From CAYJBH01 sp964370765 (GTDB lineage Bacteria; Bacillota; Clostridia; Oscillospirales; Ruminococcaceae), in NCBI GenBank assembly GCA_964370765.1, contig CAYJKW010000003.1:4145-68144 (forward strand): a DNA stretch of 64,000 nt, given 5' to 3'. This document shows positions 34,496 to 43,563 of this stretch, one piece after another (positions within the stretch are counted from its first letter, which is position 1; every line of letters begins with the position of its first letter). The notes below the pieces were generated by a model. It saw only the letters and a list, made by a program, of their open reading frames with translations, was not told the DNA's origin and made no database searches. The translations under genes and the position numbers were made by a program.

Positions 34496-34645
34496 ATGAG
34501 AGTAAAAATCACCCTTGCCTGCACAGACTGCAAGCAGCGCAACTACAACAGCATGAAAAATAAGAAAAACAGCCCTGATAGGCTGGAACTTAAAAAGTAC
34601 TGTCGTTTTTGCAAAAAGCATACTCCACATCGTGAAACAAAGTAG
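34496..34645 (+). CDS. rpmG: Ribosomal protein bL33
   Basis: A 49-codon gene: starts MRVKITLACTDCKQRNY and ends in KKHTPHRETK. It carries two Cys-x2-Cys pairs (residues 9/12 and 36/39), so this is the zinc-binding form of L33. AAAAGGAG lies upstream of the ATG. It sits 11 bases before secE, the usual rpmG-secE-nusG order, in which L33 is the first gene of the transcript from the promoter at 34342-34370. Confidence 0.95.
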   Translation: MRVKITLACTDCKQRNYNSMKNKKNSPDRLELKKYCRFCKKHTPHRETK

Positions 34646-34656
34646 GGAGTAACGAC

Positions 34657-34902
34657 ATGAGTGAAAAACAAGCCGCTACTAAGGTTGGCTTTGTACAGAG
34701 GGTTAAGGCTTTTTTTAAACGTATAACCAAATATTTCACCGATGTAAAGAGCGAGCTTAAAAAGGTTGTATGGCCCTCGCGTAAGCAGGTTATAAAAAAT
34801 ACCGGTATTGTTCTTATAGTTGTTGCCGTTGTAGGTACACTACTTTTCGGATTTGATACGATTATGAAGCTACTTTTAGACCTTGCATTGATGGGAGGTT
34901 AA
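34657..34902 (+). CDS. secE: Preprotein translocase subunit SecE
   Basis: An 81-residue single-helix SecE. The amphipathic region FFKRITKYFTDVKSELKKVVWPSRKQV is followed by one membrane segment (about 48-68). The WPSRKQ motif is characteristic. It contributes to the SecYEG channel used by SecA, which is encoded at 51.2-54.0 kb. GGGAG lies upstream of the ATG, and nusG begins four bases after the stop. Confidence 0.95.
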   Translation: MSEKQAATKVGFVQRVKAFFKRITKYFTDVKSELKKVVWPSRKQVIKNTGIVLIVVAVVGTLLFGFDTIMKLLLDLALMGG

Positions 34903-34906
34903 CCCT

Positions 34907-35422
34907 ATGGAAGAAGCACAATGGTACGTTGTACACACCTATTCCGGATACGAGAATAAGGTGGCACAAAGCCTTGAAACTATCATAGAGAATAAGCGTC
35001 TTGCTAACATGATAGAAGAGGTTAGGGTTCCTACAGCAATGATGACCGAGGTTAAGGACGGTAAGGAAAAACGCGTAGAACGCAAACTTTTTCCTAGCTA
35101 TGTACTTGTTAAGATGCACATGACCGACGATTCTTGGTATATTGTGCGCAACACAAGAGGTGTTACCGGTTTTGTGGGTCCGGGATCAAAACCAGTTCCA
35201 CTTAGCAAAACCGAGGTTGACCAGCTATGCTTTGACACCGTGGAAACTTCACTTGACTACAAGGAAGGCGATCACGTTGAGGTTGTTGCCGGTTCGATGG
35301 AAGGCTTTACCGGAGTTGTGGAATCTATAGATTTAGAGCACCGCAAGGTAAAGGTAACTGTTTCCATGTTTGGTAGGGCAACCCCCGCAGAGCTGAATAT
35401 TTCTGAAATTAAACCGCTGTAA
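34907..35422 (+). CDS. nusG: Transcription antitermination/termination factor NusG
   Basis: A 171-residue NusG with the N-terminal domain AQWYVVHTYSGYENKVAQ and LFPSYVLVKM, GFVGPGSKPVPL, and the C-terminal KOW domain EGDHVEVVAGSMEGFTGVV. It couples RNA polymerase to Rho or the ribosome. It is co-transcribed with secE and the L11-L1 genes. Confidence 0.96.
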   Translation: MEEAQWYVVHTYSGYENKVAQSLETIIENKRLANMIEEVRVPTAMMTEVKDGKEKRVERKLFPSYVLVKMHMTDDSWYIVRNTRGVTGFVGPGSKPVPLSKTEVDQLCFDTVETSLDYKEGDHVEVVAGSMEGFTGVVESIDLEHRKVKVTVSMFGRATPAELNISEIKPL

Positions 35423-35461
35423 AAAGCATAATGATGCATAAAAGACAAGGAGATTATTAAA

Positions 35462-35887
35462 ATGGCACAAAAGGTGATAGGCTATATAAAGCTACAAATT
35501 CCAGCCGGTAAGGCAACTCCGGCACCGCCTGTAGGTCCTGCACTGGGTCAGCATGGCGTTAATATTATGGCATTTACTAAGGAGTTCAACGAAAGAACTC
35601 AAAAGGATATGGGTCTTATAATTCCGGTAGTTATTACCGTTTTTGCAGACCATAGCTTTACATTCGTAACAAAAACACCTCCGGCTGCTGTGCTTATTAA
35701 AAAGGCACTCGGCATTGAAAGCGGTAGTGGTGTTCCTAACCGTACAAAGGTAGGAAGCATAACACGTGCACAGCTTGAAGAAATTGCAAACACAAAAATG
35801 CCTGACTTAAATGCGGCAAATCTTGATACAGCAGTTTCGATGATTGCAGGTACTGCACGTAGCATGGGCATTACCGTAGAGGGCTAA
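35462..35887 (+). CDS. rplK: Ribosomal protein uL11
   Basis: A 141-residue L11 protein with the N-terminal IKLQIPAGKATPAPPVGPAL and the C-terminal rRNA-binding domain. It forms the GTPase-associated centre with the L10-L7/L12 stalk encoded just downstream, and in many bacteria it is needed for RelA activation; a relA/spoT gene is at 43.6 kb. AAGGAG precedes the ATG. Confidence 0.97.
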   Translation: MAQKVIGYIKLQIPAGKATPAPPVGPALGQHGVNIMAFTKEFNERTQKDMGLIIPVVITVFADHSFTFVTKTPPAAVLIKKALGIESGSGVPNRTKVGSITRAQLEEIANTKMPDLNAANLDTAVSMIAGTARSMGITVEG

Positions 35888-35971
35888 TTTTAGCCAAAAT
35901 AATATGAGAATTTATTATAATTAATAGGGTGGGAGGAAAATTCCGCTATTACCACAGGAGGATTATTTAAA

Positions 35972-36667
35972 ATGAAACACGGAAAAAAATATAACGAGAG
36001 CGCAAAGTTGATAGATCGCGCAAAGCAGTACGAAAACGAAGAGGCAATGGATATCGTTTGCAAGACTGCAAAAGCAAAATTCGACGAGACTGTAGAGCTT
36101 CACATTAAGCTTGGTGTTGACAGCCGTCATGCTGACCAGCAGGTTCGTGGTGCTGTAGTACTTCCTCACGGTACAGGTAAGGATGTACGTGTTATCGCTA
36201 TCTGTAAGGGCGATGCCGCTAAGGCAGCTACTGAGGCAGGCGCAATGCTTGTAGGTGATGATGACCTAGTTGCAAAGATCCAAAACGAAGGCTTTGTAGA
36301 TTTTGATGTTCTTGTAACAACACCTGACATGATGGGTCTTGTTGGACGTCTTGGTAAGGTTCTTGGTCCCCGTGGCTTGATGCCTAACCCAAAGGCCGGT
36401 ACAGTTACCCCAGATGTAGGTAAAGCAGTAACAGAGGCAAAAGCCGGTAAAATTGAGTACCGTTTAGATAAAGCAAACATTATCCATGTACCGATTGGTA
36501 GAGCAAGCTTTGGTGCAGAAAAACTTTGTGAGAACCTAAGCGTTGTAATGGAGGCTGTTGCTAAGGCTAAGCCATCCGCAGCTAAAGGCCAGTACTTCCG
36601 CAGTGCATCGGTTGCAGCTACAATGGGCCCTGGTGTTCGTCTCGCAACAAGCAAATACGGTGTATAG
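35972..36667 (+). CDS. rplA: Ribosomal protein uL1
   Basis: A 231-residue L1 protein: KHGKKYNESAKLIDRAKQY at the N-terminus, GLVGRLGKVLGPRGLMPNPK with the rRNA-binding region, and PTAKGQ-like PSAAKGQYFRS near the C-terminus. An 84-base gap after rplK holds an AGGAGG site and no obvious gene. L1 commonly represses its own operon by binding mRNA, but no L1 site was identified here. Confidence 0.97.
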   Translation: MKHGKKYNESAKLIDRAKQYENEEAMDIVCKTAKAKFDETVELHIKLGVDSRHADQQVRGAVVLPHGTGKDVRVIAICKGDAAKAATEAGAMLVGDDDLVAKIQNEGFVDFDVLVTTPDMMGLVGRLGKVLGPRGLMPNPKAGTVTPDVGKAVTEAKAGKIEYRLDKANIIHVPIGRASFGAEKLCENLSVVMEAVAKAKPSAAKGQYFRSASVAATMGPGVRLATSKYGV

Positions 36668-36689
36668 TTTTTTGAATAACAAAAAACAA

Positions 36690-36868
36690 ATCAAGGTGGT
36701 GTAGCTACAAACTTGCGCACCGCAACTAACTTAATAAACACTCCCAATCCAAAGACCGTGGTGGCTTTATGGCCGTAAGAGCAGCAATGTTCGCCCCGCG
36801 AGGAGACGTAGTGGCATTACATTAAATTTTGCCGCCTCTCTCCGTTTTTGGGGAGAGGTTTTATATTT
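36690..36868 (+). ncRNA. L10-type ribosomal protein leader before rplJ
   Basis: The 226-base gap between rplA and rplJ holds the typical L10 leader sequence: AAAGACCGTGGTGGC near 36753, the following kinked-helix region and a terminal stem. In Firmicutes the L10(L12)4 complex binds this RNA and causes premature termination when free. Boundaries are approximate. Confidence 0.8.
36835..36868 (+). terminator. Attenuator hairpin of the rplJ leader
   Basis: Stem 36835-36843 with 36850-36858 (CCTCTCTCC/GGGGAGAGG, one G-T pair), a six-base loop and a T-rich tail before the rplJ ribosome site. Confidence 0.8.
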
Positions 36869-36893
36869 ACAGATATAAAGGAGGTGAAAAACC

Positions 36894-37403
36894 ATGCCAA
36901 GCGAAAAAACCTTAAATGCAAAAAAGAAATTGGTTGCCGATCTTAATGCACAGATTATGTCTTCTGAATCAGGTATTCTTGTAGACTTCAAGGGCATTAA
37001 TGTTGCTGATGACTCAAAACTACGCAGCGAGCTACGTGCCGCAGGTATCAAGTACGGTGTTGTAAAAAACACAATGCTTACACTTGCACTTAAGGACACT
37101 CCTTACGATAGCTTAACCGAGTGTCTTAAAGACTCTACAGCACTTGCTACAGTAGATGGTGATGCAATCGAGATTTCCAAAATTCTACAGAAATTTAGCG
37201 ATGACTCCAAGGGTGTATTTACCATCAAAGGTGGATTCATGGAGGGTAAGGCTGTAGGTCCAGAGACTGTTGCAGCTATGGCTAAAATGCCCGGCAGAGA
37301 GCAGCTACTTGCTATGCTGTGCAGCGCACTTGCCGGCAATGTTCGCGGCCTAGCCGTTGCATTGTCTCGCGTATCCGAGCAGAAAGAGGAGCAGGGTGCT
37401 TAA
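36894..37403 (+). CDS. rplJ: Ribosomal protein uL10
   Basis: A 169-residue L10: N-terminal KKKLVADLNAQIMSSESGIL, GINVADDSKLRSELRAAGIKY and the C-terminal helix that holds L7/L12 dimers. AAAGGAGGTG precedes the start. Synthesis is probably controlled by the leader directly upstream. It is followed by rplL 41 bases later. Confidence 0.97.
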   Translation: MPSEKTLNAKKKLVADLNAQIMSSESGILVDFKGINVADDSKLRSELRAAGIKYGVVKNTMLTLALKDTPYDSLTECLKDSTALATVDGDAIEISKILQKFSDDSKGVFTIKGGFMEGKAVGPETVAAMAKMPGREQLLAMLCSALAGNVRGLAVALSRVSEQKEEQGA

Positions 37404-37444
37404 TTCCTGCAACAACATTAAAATAAGATAAAGGAGATAATAAA

Positions 37445-37816
37445 ATGGCAGATACTGCAAAGTTTATAGAAGAAATCAAAGGTATGACAGTCCTTGAGCT
37501 AAACGAGCTTGTAAAGGCAATCGAGGAGGAGTTTGGTGTTAGCGCAGCAGCTCCGGTAATGATGGCAGGCGGCGGTGCCGAAGGTGGCGCAGCAGCTGAA
37601 GAGAAGAGCGAATTTGACGTTGTTCTTGCTGAGGTTGGCGGTAACAAGATGGCTGTTATTAAGGCAGTTAAAGAGGTTACAGGTCTTGGCCTTAAAGAGT
37701 CCAAGGAGATTGTTGATAACGCTCCTAAGGCTATTAAAGAAGCCGTTTCCGCTGCAGATGCAGAGGAAATTAAGAAGAAGTTAGAAGAAGCCGGCGCTAA
37801 GATCGAGCTTAAATAA
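37445..37816 (+). CDS. rplL: Ribosomal protein bL12 (L7/L12)
   Basis: A 123-residue stalk protein with the N-terminal dimerisation part (VLELNELVKAIEEEFGV), an Ala/Gly-rich hinge (about 36-52) and the C-terminal factor-binding domain (KMAVIKAVKEVTGLGLKESK). AAGGAG precedes the ATG. A strong terminator follows 16 bases after the stop, where rpoB would be expected in most bacteria. Confidence 0.97.
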   Translation: MADTAKFIEEIKGMTVLELNELVKAIEEEFGVSAAAPVMMAGGGAEGGAAAEEKSEFDVVLAEVGGNKMAVIKAVKEVTGLGLKESKEIVDNAPKAIKEAVSAADAEEIKKKLEEAGAKIELK

Positions 37817-37832
37817 TTTCGTTTTAACTAAA

Positions 37833-37880
37833 AACCTACCCTTTAAACCGTTATTTAACGGTTATGGGGTAGGTTTTTTT
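37833..37880 (+). terminator. Terminator after rplL
   Basis: A compound hairpin: outer stem 37833-37841 with 37867-37875 (AACCTACCC/GGGTAGGTT), inner stem 37846-37852 with 37857-37863 (AACCGTT/AACGGTT), then seven T residues. Confidence 0.9.
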
Positions 37881-37980
37881 ATCTTTTTATGCTTTTTGCG
37901 CATTGTAATTTACTGCGTTTTTGTATATAATTAAAATAGGGTGCGTTATATCGTGCTGTCGGTGCAATAAAAGGAGTGTA

Positions 37981-38310
37981 ATGCAACAAAAGCAGCTTAT
38001 AAAGGCGGCAGGACTTACTGCCATAGGTATTATAGTAATAGCCGTTATCTATATTGTCGCCGGTGCAATGTCGTCACAGGTTGTGTTTGGACTTTTGCTT
38101 GGCTATGTCGCAGCAACATTTGGCGATTTTATGCTGATGTTAGCAGCAAAAAACAGTAAAAATTGGCAGGGTTATTATATTGGTAGGGTTGCCATACTGC
38201 TAATATGTGTTGTGATTGCAGTTGTACTGTCTGATTTCATTAGTCCTATTGCCACGGTGTTTGCGCTTATTGTATCACTTCCTGCGGTAGCAATTTCGGT
38301 ATTGAGGTAA
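37981..38310 (+). CDS. Small integral membrane protein, AtpI-like
   Basis: A 109-residue protein made almost entirely of four hydrophobic segments, with YVAATFGDFMLMLAAKNS between the second and third. The layout (short basic start, glycine-rich second helix, arginine before the third) resembles ATP synthase subunit I, but no atp genes are near, so this is a weak resemblance. I use the ATG at 37981 with AAGGAG upstream; an in-frame start 20 codons earlier lacks one. It ends two bases before the IspDF gene and is probably translated with it. Confidence 0.6.
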   Translation: MQQKQLIKAAGLTAIGIIVIAVIYIVAGAMSSQVVFGLLLGYVAATFGDFMLMLAAKNSKNWQGYYIGRVAILLICVVIAVVLSDFISPIATVFALIVSLPAVAISVLR

Positions 38311-38312
38311 AG

Positions 38313-39434
38313 ATGTTTAACGGTAAAACTGTAGCGGCTGTAATAGTGGCTGCAGGCCGAAGTGGGCGCTTTGGCAGCGATAAGATGCTACTAAAAATCG
38401 GCAGCGAAAGTGTAATACGCCGTTCGGTTAGTGCTTATATAGATTGCGGATATTTTGATGAGATAGTTGTAGTTGCCGGGGAAAATCGCCCCGACCTTGA
38501 AAAGGAGCTACAGGGCTATGATCTTAGGATAATAGATGGTGGCGTGAATCGGTTTGATTCTGTTTTAAATGGTGTAGCTGTTACGTCCAGTGAGATTATC
38601 GCTGTACACGATGGTGCAAGGCCGTTTGTTACTAAGGATGTAATTGTCGCAACATTGCAGGCAATGCAGCTTGCAAGAATTGCCGCACCATGTCTGCCGG
38701 TTGTGGATACTGTAAAATTAATCAAGGACGGATTTGTAGAACAAACGCCTCCACGAGAAAGGCTTGTAACGGTACAGACTCCGCAAACATTTTATCGTGA
38801 GGATTATATTAAGGCGGCAGATAGCTGCCCTGTTGAGGCCCCCACCGATGACTGCATTGTTATGGAGCTTGCCGGCTATGCGGTAATGATGACAAAGGGC
38901 GATGCCGATAATATTAAGATTACATTGCCACAGGATATAAAAAAGGCAGGTGGAGGAACGATGAGGATTGGTCAGGGTTACGATGTGCACCGACTGGTAA
39001 GAGATAGAGATTTAATACTTGGTGGTGTGAAAATTGATTATGAATACGGACTTTTAGGCCACTCGGATGCTGATGTTTTATGCCATGCAGTTAGTGATGC
39101 GCTTCTTGGGGCTGCAGCCCTTGGTGATATCGGTAAACATTTTCCCGATACAGATGAGCGTTACAAAGGTGCGCGCAGCATAAAACTACTTACATATGTT
39201 GTACAGCTTCTAAGAGCAGAAGGATACAGTATCGTTAATATAGATAGCACCGTTGTTGCACAGCAACCAAAGCTAAGCGCACATATTGATTTAATGAGGA
39301 AAAATATAGCAGACGCCATAGGGGTGGATATATCGGCTGTATCTATCAAGGCAACAACCGAGGAAAAGTTAGGGTTTACCGGCACTGGCGAGGGAATTGC
39401 CGCACAGGCTATAGCCTGTATTAACAGCCAATGA
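38313..39434 (+). CDS. ispDF: Bifunctional IspD-IspF (MEP pathway)
   Basis: A 373-residue fusion of two non-adjacent steps of the non-mevalonate isoprenoid pathway. Residues 1 to about 215 are IspD (VAAVIVAAGRSGRFGSDKML nucleotide loop; VHDGARPFV), making CDP-methylerythritol. From about residue 217 it is IspF (MRIGQGYDVHRL, GLLGHSDADVLCHAV metal-binding site, KATTEEKLGFTGTGEGI), which forms the cyclodiphosphate. GAGG lies upstream of the ATG. Fusions of this type are known in several bacteria, where the intermediate kinase IspE may associate. Both active-site signatures are complete. Confidence 0.95.
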   Translation: MFNGKTVAAVIVAAGRSGRFGSDKMLLKIGSESVIRRSVSAYIDCGYFDEIVVVAGENRPDLEKELQGYDLRIIDGGVNRFDSVLNGVAVTSSEIIAVHDGARPFVTKDVIVATLQAMQLARIAAPCLPVVDTVKLIKDGFVEQTPPRERLVTVQTPQTFYREDYIKAADSCPVEAPTDDCIVMELAGYAVMMTKGDADNIKITLPQDIKKAGGGTMRIGQGYDVHRLVRDRDLILGGVKIDYEYGLLGHSDADVLCHAVSDALLGAAALGDIGKHFPDTDERYKGARSIKLLTYVVQLLRAEGYSIVNIDSTVVAQQPKLSAHIDLMRKNIADAIGVDISAVSIKATTEEKLGFTGTGEGIAAQAIACINSQ

Positions 39435-39450
39435 AAGGGATATTAATATA

Positions 39451-40374
39451 ATGAGCACATGGATTGCAGAAACTTTAGAGGATGCATATGCAATAATTAG
39501 CACCATGGTAATACAGGATATCGTCGATATTCTGATGGTGGCACTTGCAGTGTACGGACTGATAGTGGTTGTGCGTGACACCAACACCAGTCAGGTTGTA
39601 AAGGGAATATTGTTGCTTTTTGCCGCCAATGTATTTGCGGAGGAAATAGGGCTTAGGACGTTTGGTTATTTTTTACAGACGGTGTTGGATTTCGGTATTA
39701 TTGCACTTATTGTCCTGTTCCAACCTGAGATTCGCCGTGGCCTTGACCAGATGGGGCGCGCAAGATTTTTAGGAAACAACTTATTTGTAAGGCGAAGAAT
39801 GCAGGATAAGACAAAGGAAGATTGGCAAAAAGCAATAAGCAGTATCTGTGATGCTGTACAACAACTTGCCGATAAAAGTACCGGTGCATTAATAGTTGTG
39901 GAGCGTACCTCTAACCTATATGATTATAGTCGTAACGCAACCAAGATAGATGCCGATATATCTACCGAGCTACTTTGTAACATATTCTACAACGGCTCGC
40001 CATTACATGATGGTGCTATAATAATATCTGATGCACGCCTGCTTAGTGCCGGCTGTGTTATGCCACTTTCCGGCAACCTAGAGCTAAGTAAAGACCTTGG
40101 CACACGGCACCGTGCAGCGCTTGGTGTTGCCGAACTTACCGATGCAATCTCAATCGTAGTATCGGAGGAAACAGGCACTGTATCGATAGCAAAAAACGGT
40201 GTTTTAATTAGACGTATTAACCGCTCCAGCCTGTACAGCATGTTGCTTGAGGATATAATCCCCAGCAATAGCGATGATGGCACCAAAAAGCGTAAAAAAG
40301 GTGTTTTAGGCCGTCTATTTGCCACCCCGAAAAAACAGGTGGATGAAAAAGGAGGGGCAGAAGATGAAAAATAA
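39451..40374 (+). CDS. cdaA: Diadenylate cyclase CdaA
   Basis: A 307-residue enzyme making cyclic di-AMP from two ATP. Three membrane helices occupy about residues 28-95, followed by the DAC domain with the DGA motif in SPLHDGAIIISDARLL and RHR in GTRHRAALGVAELTDAIS. The C-terminal tail is basic and probably disordered. The end overlaps the cdaR start by 11 bases, the usual cdaA-cdaR pairing; glmM, often third, is replaced here by recJ. Confidence 0.95.
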   Translation: MSTWIAETLEDAYAIISTMVIQDIVDILMVALAVYGLIVVVRDTNTSQVVKGILLLFAANVFAEEIGLRTFGYFLQTVLDFGIIALIVLFQPEIRRGLDQMGRARFLGNNLFVRRRMQDKTKEDWQKAISSICDAVQQLADKSTGALIVVERTSNLYDYSRNATKIDADISTELLCNIFYNGSPLHDGAIIISDARLLSAGCVMPLSGNLELSKDLGTRHRAALGVAELTDAISIVVSEETGTVSIAKNGVLIRRINRSSLYSMLLEDIIPSNSDDGTKKRKKGVLGRLFATPKKQVDEKGGAEDEK

Positions 40375-41626
40375 TAGACTACCTGATATTGCAAGGCTTT
40401 TTGATTCCCGCAATTTTAACATCATCTTTTCGTTGCTTGTAGGGCTTATTAGCTGGGTGTTTGTTGTCACCACAATTGATACCGCCTATGATGGAGTAGT
40501 GGAGGATGTTCCGGTTAATTTTAGTGTTGATGAAGTATCGGTACGATCGCAGGGGCTTAGCATTATAGGCTCGCCGGAGGCTACGGTAGATATATATGTA
40601 ACCGGTGATCGTACTTTGGTTGGTGCACTTCGCCCATCCGACTTTAATGTAACGGTAAGGTATGATTATATTACAGGACCCGGTAGCTACCAGCTACCTA
40701 TAAGTGTTTCAAAGGCAGATAGCTATGCCGATTTTTCTATTCTTTCGGTAACTCCATCCGAAGCTGAGATTAGGGTGGACATAATAGAAAGTAAAACACT
40801 TGCGATAGAGGTTGATGTTCAGTCTATCGCCGTTGAGGAGGGATATATCCTCGGCCTACCATCGGTAACCCCTACAGAGATAGTGATACAGGGTTCGGCC
40901 TCGGAGGTGCAACGCATAGCCCATGCTGTTGTAGAGTATGAGGAGGGCAGCGTACCGCTGTCCGAGAGAACTATCTCAGAGGGTGATATAATTCTGTATG
41001 ATGTTGATGGGCAGGAGGTTAACAGTGCCGACATAACCATGGGTATAGACACTGCCGAAATATCTATACCGGTGCTTAAAACAGGCCAGATGAATACAAA
41101 GTTTGAGTATATAAACATACCGGATGGTTTTGACATAGATTCGCTTAGATATACAATTAATCCACAGGTTATAGACGTTGCTGCCGATGAAGTGAGTATC
41201 TCTAAGGCCGGTGATCTGCTTATCGGATATATAGACCTTAAAACATTCGAACTGGGGGCAAGCTATAGCTTTGATATAACACTGCCATCCGGATTCACAA
41301 ACCTTGATAATGTTAGCAAGGCCACTGTAACATTTGATACAAGCAATATGTCACAAACTACCGTCACGGTTAATGACTTTAGGATAAAAAATCCCGTACA
41401 GGGGGTAGATCTTGAGGTTGCAACAGATCAAATTGTAGATGTTAAATTAATAGGTGATACCGACACATTAGAGACGTTACAGTCTGAATCGGTGATTGCC
41501 GAGATAGATTATGCAAATGTATCTACAACACAAGGATTGCAGGAGGTACCGGTTAAGATACAGATACCTTCGGCAGATGATGTATTTGCTATTGGGGAAT
41601 ATACCGCTATTATTGAGGTAAAATGA
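40364..41626 (+). CDS. cdaR: CdaR, YbbR-domain regulator of CdaA
   Basis: A 420-residue membrane-anchored protein: cytoplasmic N-terminus, one membrane helix near 18-38 (FSLLVGLISWVFVVTTIDT region), then several extracytoplasmic YbbR beta domains (repeating pattern ending in VTPSEAEIRVD and VTPTEIVIQGSASEV). It binds CdaA and adjusts c-di-AMP synthesis. I use the ATG at 40364, which has AGGAGG eight bases upstream, rather than an in-frame start 15 codons earlier. It overlaps recJ by four bases. Confidence 0.92.
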   Translation: MKNNRLPDIARLFDSRNFNIIFSLLVGLISWVFVVTTIDTAYDGVVEDVPVNFSVDEVSVRSQGLSIIGSPEATVDIYVTGDRTLVGALRPSDFNVTVRYDYITGPGSYQLPISVSKADSYADFSILSVTPSEAEIRVDIIESKTLAIEVDVQSIAVEEGYILGLPSVTPTEIVIQGSASEVQRIAHAVVEYEEGSVPLSERTISEGDIILYDVDGQEVNSADITMGIDTAEISIPVLKTGQMNTKFEYINIPDGFDIDSLRYTINPQVIDVAADEVSISKAGDLLIGYIDLKTFELGASYSFDITLPSGFTNLDNVSKATVTFDTSNMSQTTVTVNDFRIKNPVQGVDLEVATDQIVDVKLIGDTDTLETLQSESVIAEIDYANVSTTQGLQEVPVKIQIPSADDVFAIGEYTAIIEVK

Positions 41627-43563
41627 TAAATCTTGACTACAGATTATGGGATATACCATCCGGTAGTGATGGTCCGTTGTTTGAACAGGTTAAAAATGCA
41701 CGCTGTGATGCAGCAGATGAGGAGTTAATAGATCCACTGCGCTTAAAAGATATTGATATTGCAACAAAAACAATATGGCAAGCCATAGAAGAGAATGAGC
41801 GTATAGTAGTTTTTGGTGACTATGATGTAGACGGTGTTACCGCTACAGCAATAATGATGAACTACCTTGAGGGAATAGGTGCAGACGTATACTATAAACT
41901 GCCAAATCGTGTCGAGGATGGATATGGTATATCACCCGATGCAGTAGAGATGCTTTCCGAAAAAGGGGTGTCGTTAATAATCACGGTAGATAATGGGATA
42001 TCTGCCCTTGATGCGGCAAAATGTGCGGCCGAAAAGGGTATTACCCTTGTTATTACCGATCACCATGAACCGGCAGACGAACTGCCTGCTGCTGCTGCAA
42101 TTGTAAACCCAAAACAAAAAGATGATAATAGCGGATACGAAACATTATCCGGTGCCGGTGTTGCACTTTGCCTTGTGGCTGCTATGGAAGGCTGTAGTGC
42201 AAACGATGTGTTTTATGATTTTTCGGAGTTTGCGGCTTTGGGTACGGTATGTGATGTTATGCCGTTAAATAAACTAAACCGCACCATTGTAAGGGCAGGA
42301 TTATCGGTAATGAATGAGAATCCCTCTACCGGAATTGCGGCAATATTAACTACCGCAAAACAACAGCGAGAGGTGGACAGTAATACCCTTGGTTTTACCA
42401 TAGGACCCAGAATTAATTCGGCCGGCAGAATGGAAGATCCGGTTGCGGCATTATCGTTACTGCTTTCTACCGATGACGAGGAAGCCTATCACCTTGCACA
42501 GCAGCTAGAACAATGTAACGAGGATAGGCGTTCACAGGAACTTGCCCTTATTGAGCAGCTAACGATAGAGGCAGAAAAACAGGCAAGGGATCCGGTGTTA
42601 GTTTTGTTTGGGGATAATCATCATGAGGGTGTTATAGGGCTTGCGGCCGCACGGCTGATGCGTAGCTGCGCTAAACCCTGTATTGTAATATCGTTAAACG
42701 GAGATATAGGTAAGGGCAGTGGTCGCTCGATGCCATGGTTTTCTTTGTATGACGCACTATCAGTATGCTCTGCACACCTTTTAGGTTTTGGAGGACATAC
42801 CCTTGCAGCCGGCTTTTCGATAGCTCGTGAAAGCTGTGAAGCATTTAGAATGGCAATTAATGATTATGCAAAGAAAATAATGCTTAATGCGGCTATAGAT
42901 AGTATTGTTTCGGATGGTGTTATAGTAAATCGTATAACACTAGAGGATATTGCATCCTTACAGGATTTTGCACCGTTTGGTCAGGCAAATCCAAAGCCGA
43001 ATTTTACCATTAAGGATGTGTCGGTAGAGAAGATAACGGCGATGAAGGAGCAGCATTGCCGAATATGCTTTACACATCTGGGGGAACGTTACTGGGTAAG
43101 CTGTTTTGGCCGAACGCCGCAAAGCCTTGGTTATGCGGTTGGTGACAGGGTCGATATGGTTGTGGAGTTATCTATTTATTCGGGTGGCGCAAACAAAAGC
43201 ATATCTATGTTGTTAAAACACATTCGCCCAGCCGGTATGGCGGACGATGTCGTACATAATATTAAGCTTTTTGCAAAATACTACTATGGGTGTGAGCTTT
43301 CATCACAGCAAAGAGCTGCGTTATATCCCGATAGGGAGTTTACCGCTAAGGTGTTTAGGTCGTTACAAGATGTATCAGCAATAGATACAGCCGGTCTTAT
43401 ATGCCGTTTTAATTCGCAAGATTCAGGCAGGGTGTTAGCGGCGCTTTTTGGTTTGCATGAGCTTGGGTTAATATATGAGAAAAACGGTGTTCTAAACCGT
43501 ACCGATAACCCACAAAAGCGTAGCCTTGATGAGAGTTCTGTTATAAGGGGGTTAGCGATTTGA
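41623..43563 (+). CDS. recJ: Single-stranded-DNA exonuclease RecJ
   Basis: A 646-residue DHH-family 5'-3' exonuclease. Motifs in order are VVFGDYDVDGVTATA (motif I), TVDNGIS, VITDHHEPADE (DHH), GTVCDVMPL and the DHHA1 segment GFGGHTLAAGFSI. The C-terminal 180 residues include an OB-fold and an extra region that is variable between RecJ proteins. The start overlaps the cdaR stop (ATGA), and the stop overlaps the relA/spoT start. It acts in recombination repair and mismatch repair. Confidence 0.93.
   Translation: MINLDYRLWDIPSGSDGPLFEQVKNARCDAADEELIDPLRLKDIDIATKTIWQAIEENERIVVFGDYDVDGVTATAIMMNYLEGIGADVYYKLPNRVEDGYGISPDAVEMLSEKGVSLIITVDNGISALDAAKCAAEKGITLVITDHHEPADELPAAAAIVNPKQKDDNSGYETLSGAGVALCLVAAMEGCSANDVFYDFSEFAALGTVCDVMPLNKLNRTIVRAGLSVMNENPSTGIAAILTTAKQQREVDSNTLGFTIGPRINSAGRMEDPVAALSLLLSTDDEEAYHLAQQLEQCNEDRRSQELALIEQLTIEAEKQARDPVLVLFGDNHHEGVIGLAAARLMRSCAKPCIVISLNGDIGKGSGRSMPWFSLYDALSVCSAHLLGFGGHTLAAGFSIARESCEAFRMAINDYAKKIMLNAAIDSIVSDGVIVNRITLEDIASLQDFAPFGQANPKPNFTIKDVSVEKITAMKEQHCRICFTHLGERYWVSCFGRTPQSLGYAVGDRVDMVVELSIYSGGANKSISMLLKHIRPAGMADDVVHNIKLFAKYYYGCELSSQQRAALYPDREFTAKVFRSLQDVSAIDTAGLICRFNSQDSGRVLAALFGLHELGLIYEKNGVLNRTDNPQKRSLDESSVIRGLAI

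Noticed and set aside
37921..38310. Assigning the small membrane protein as ATP synthase subunit I
   Set aside because: Only the helix layout is similar and no atp genes are present; kept as a weak resemblance.
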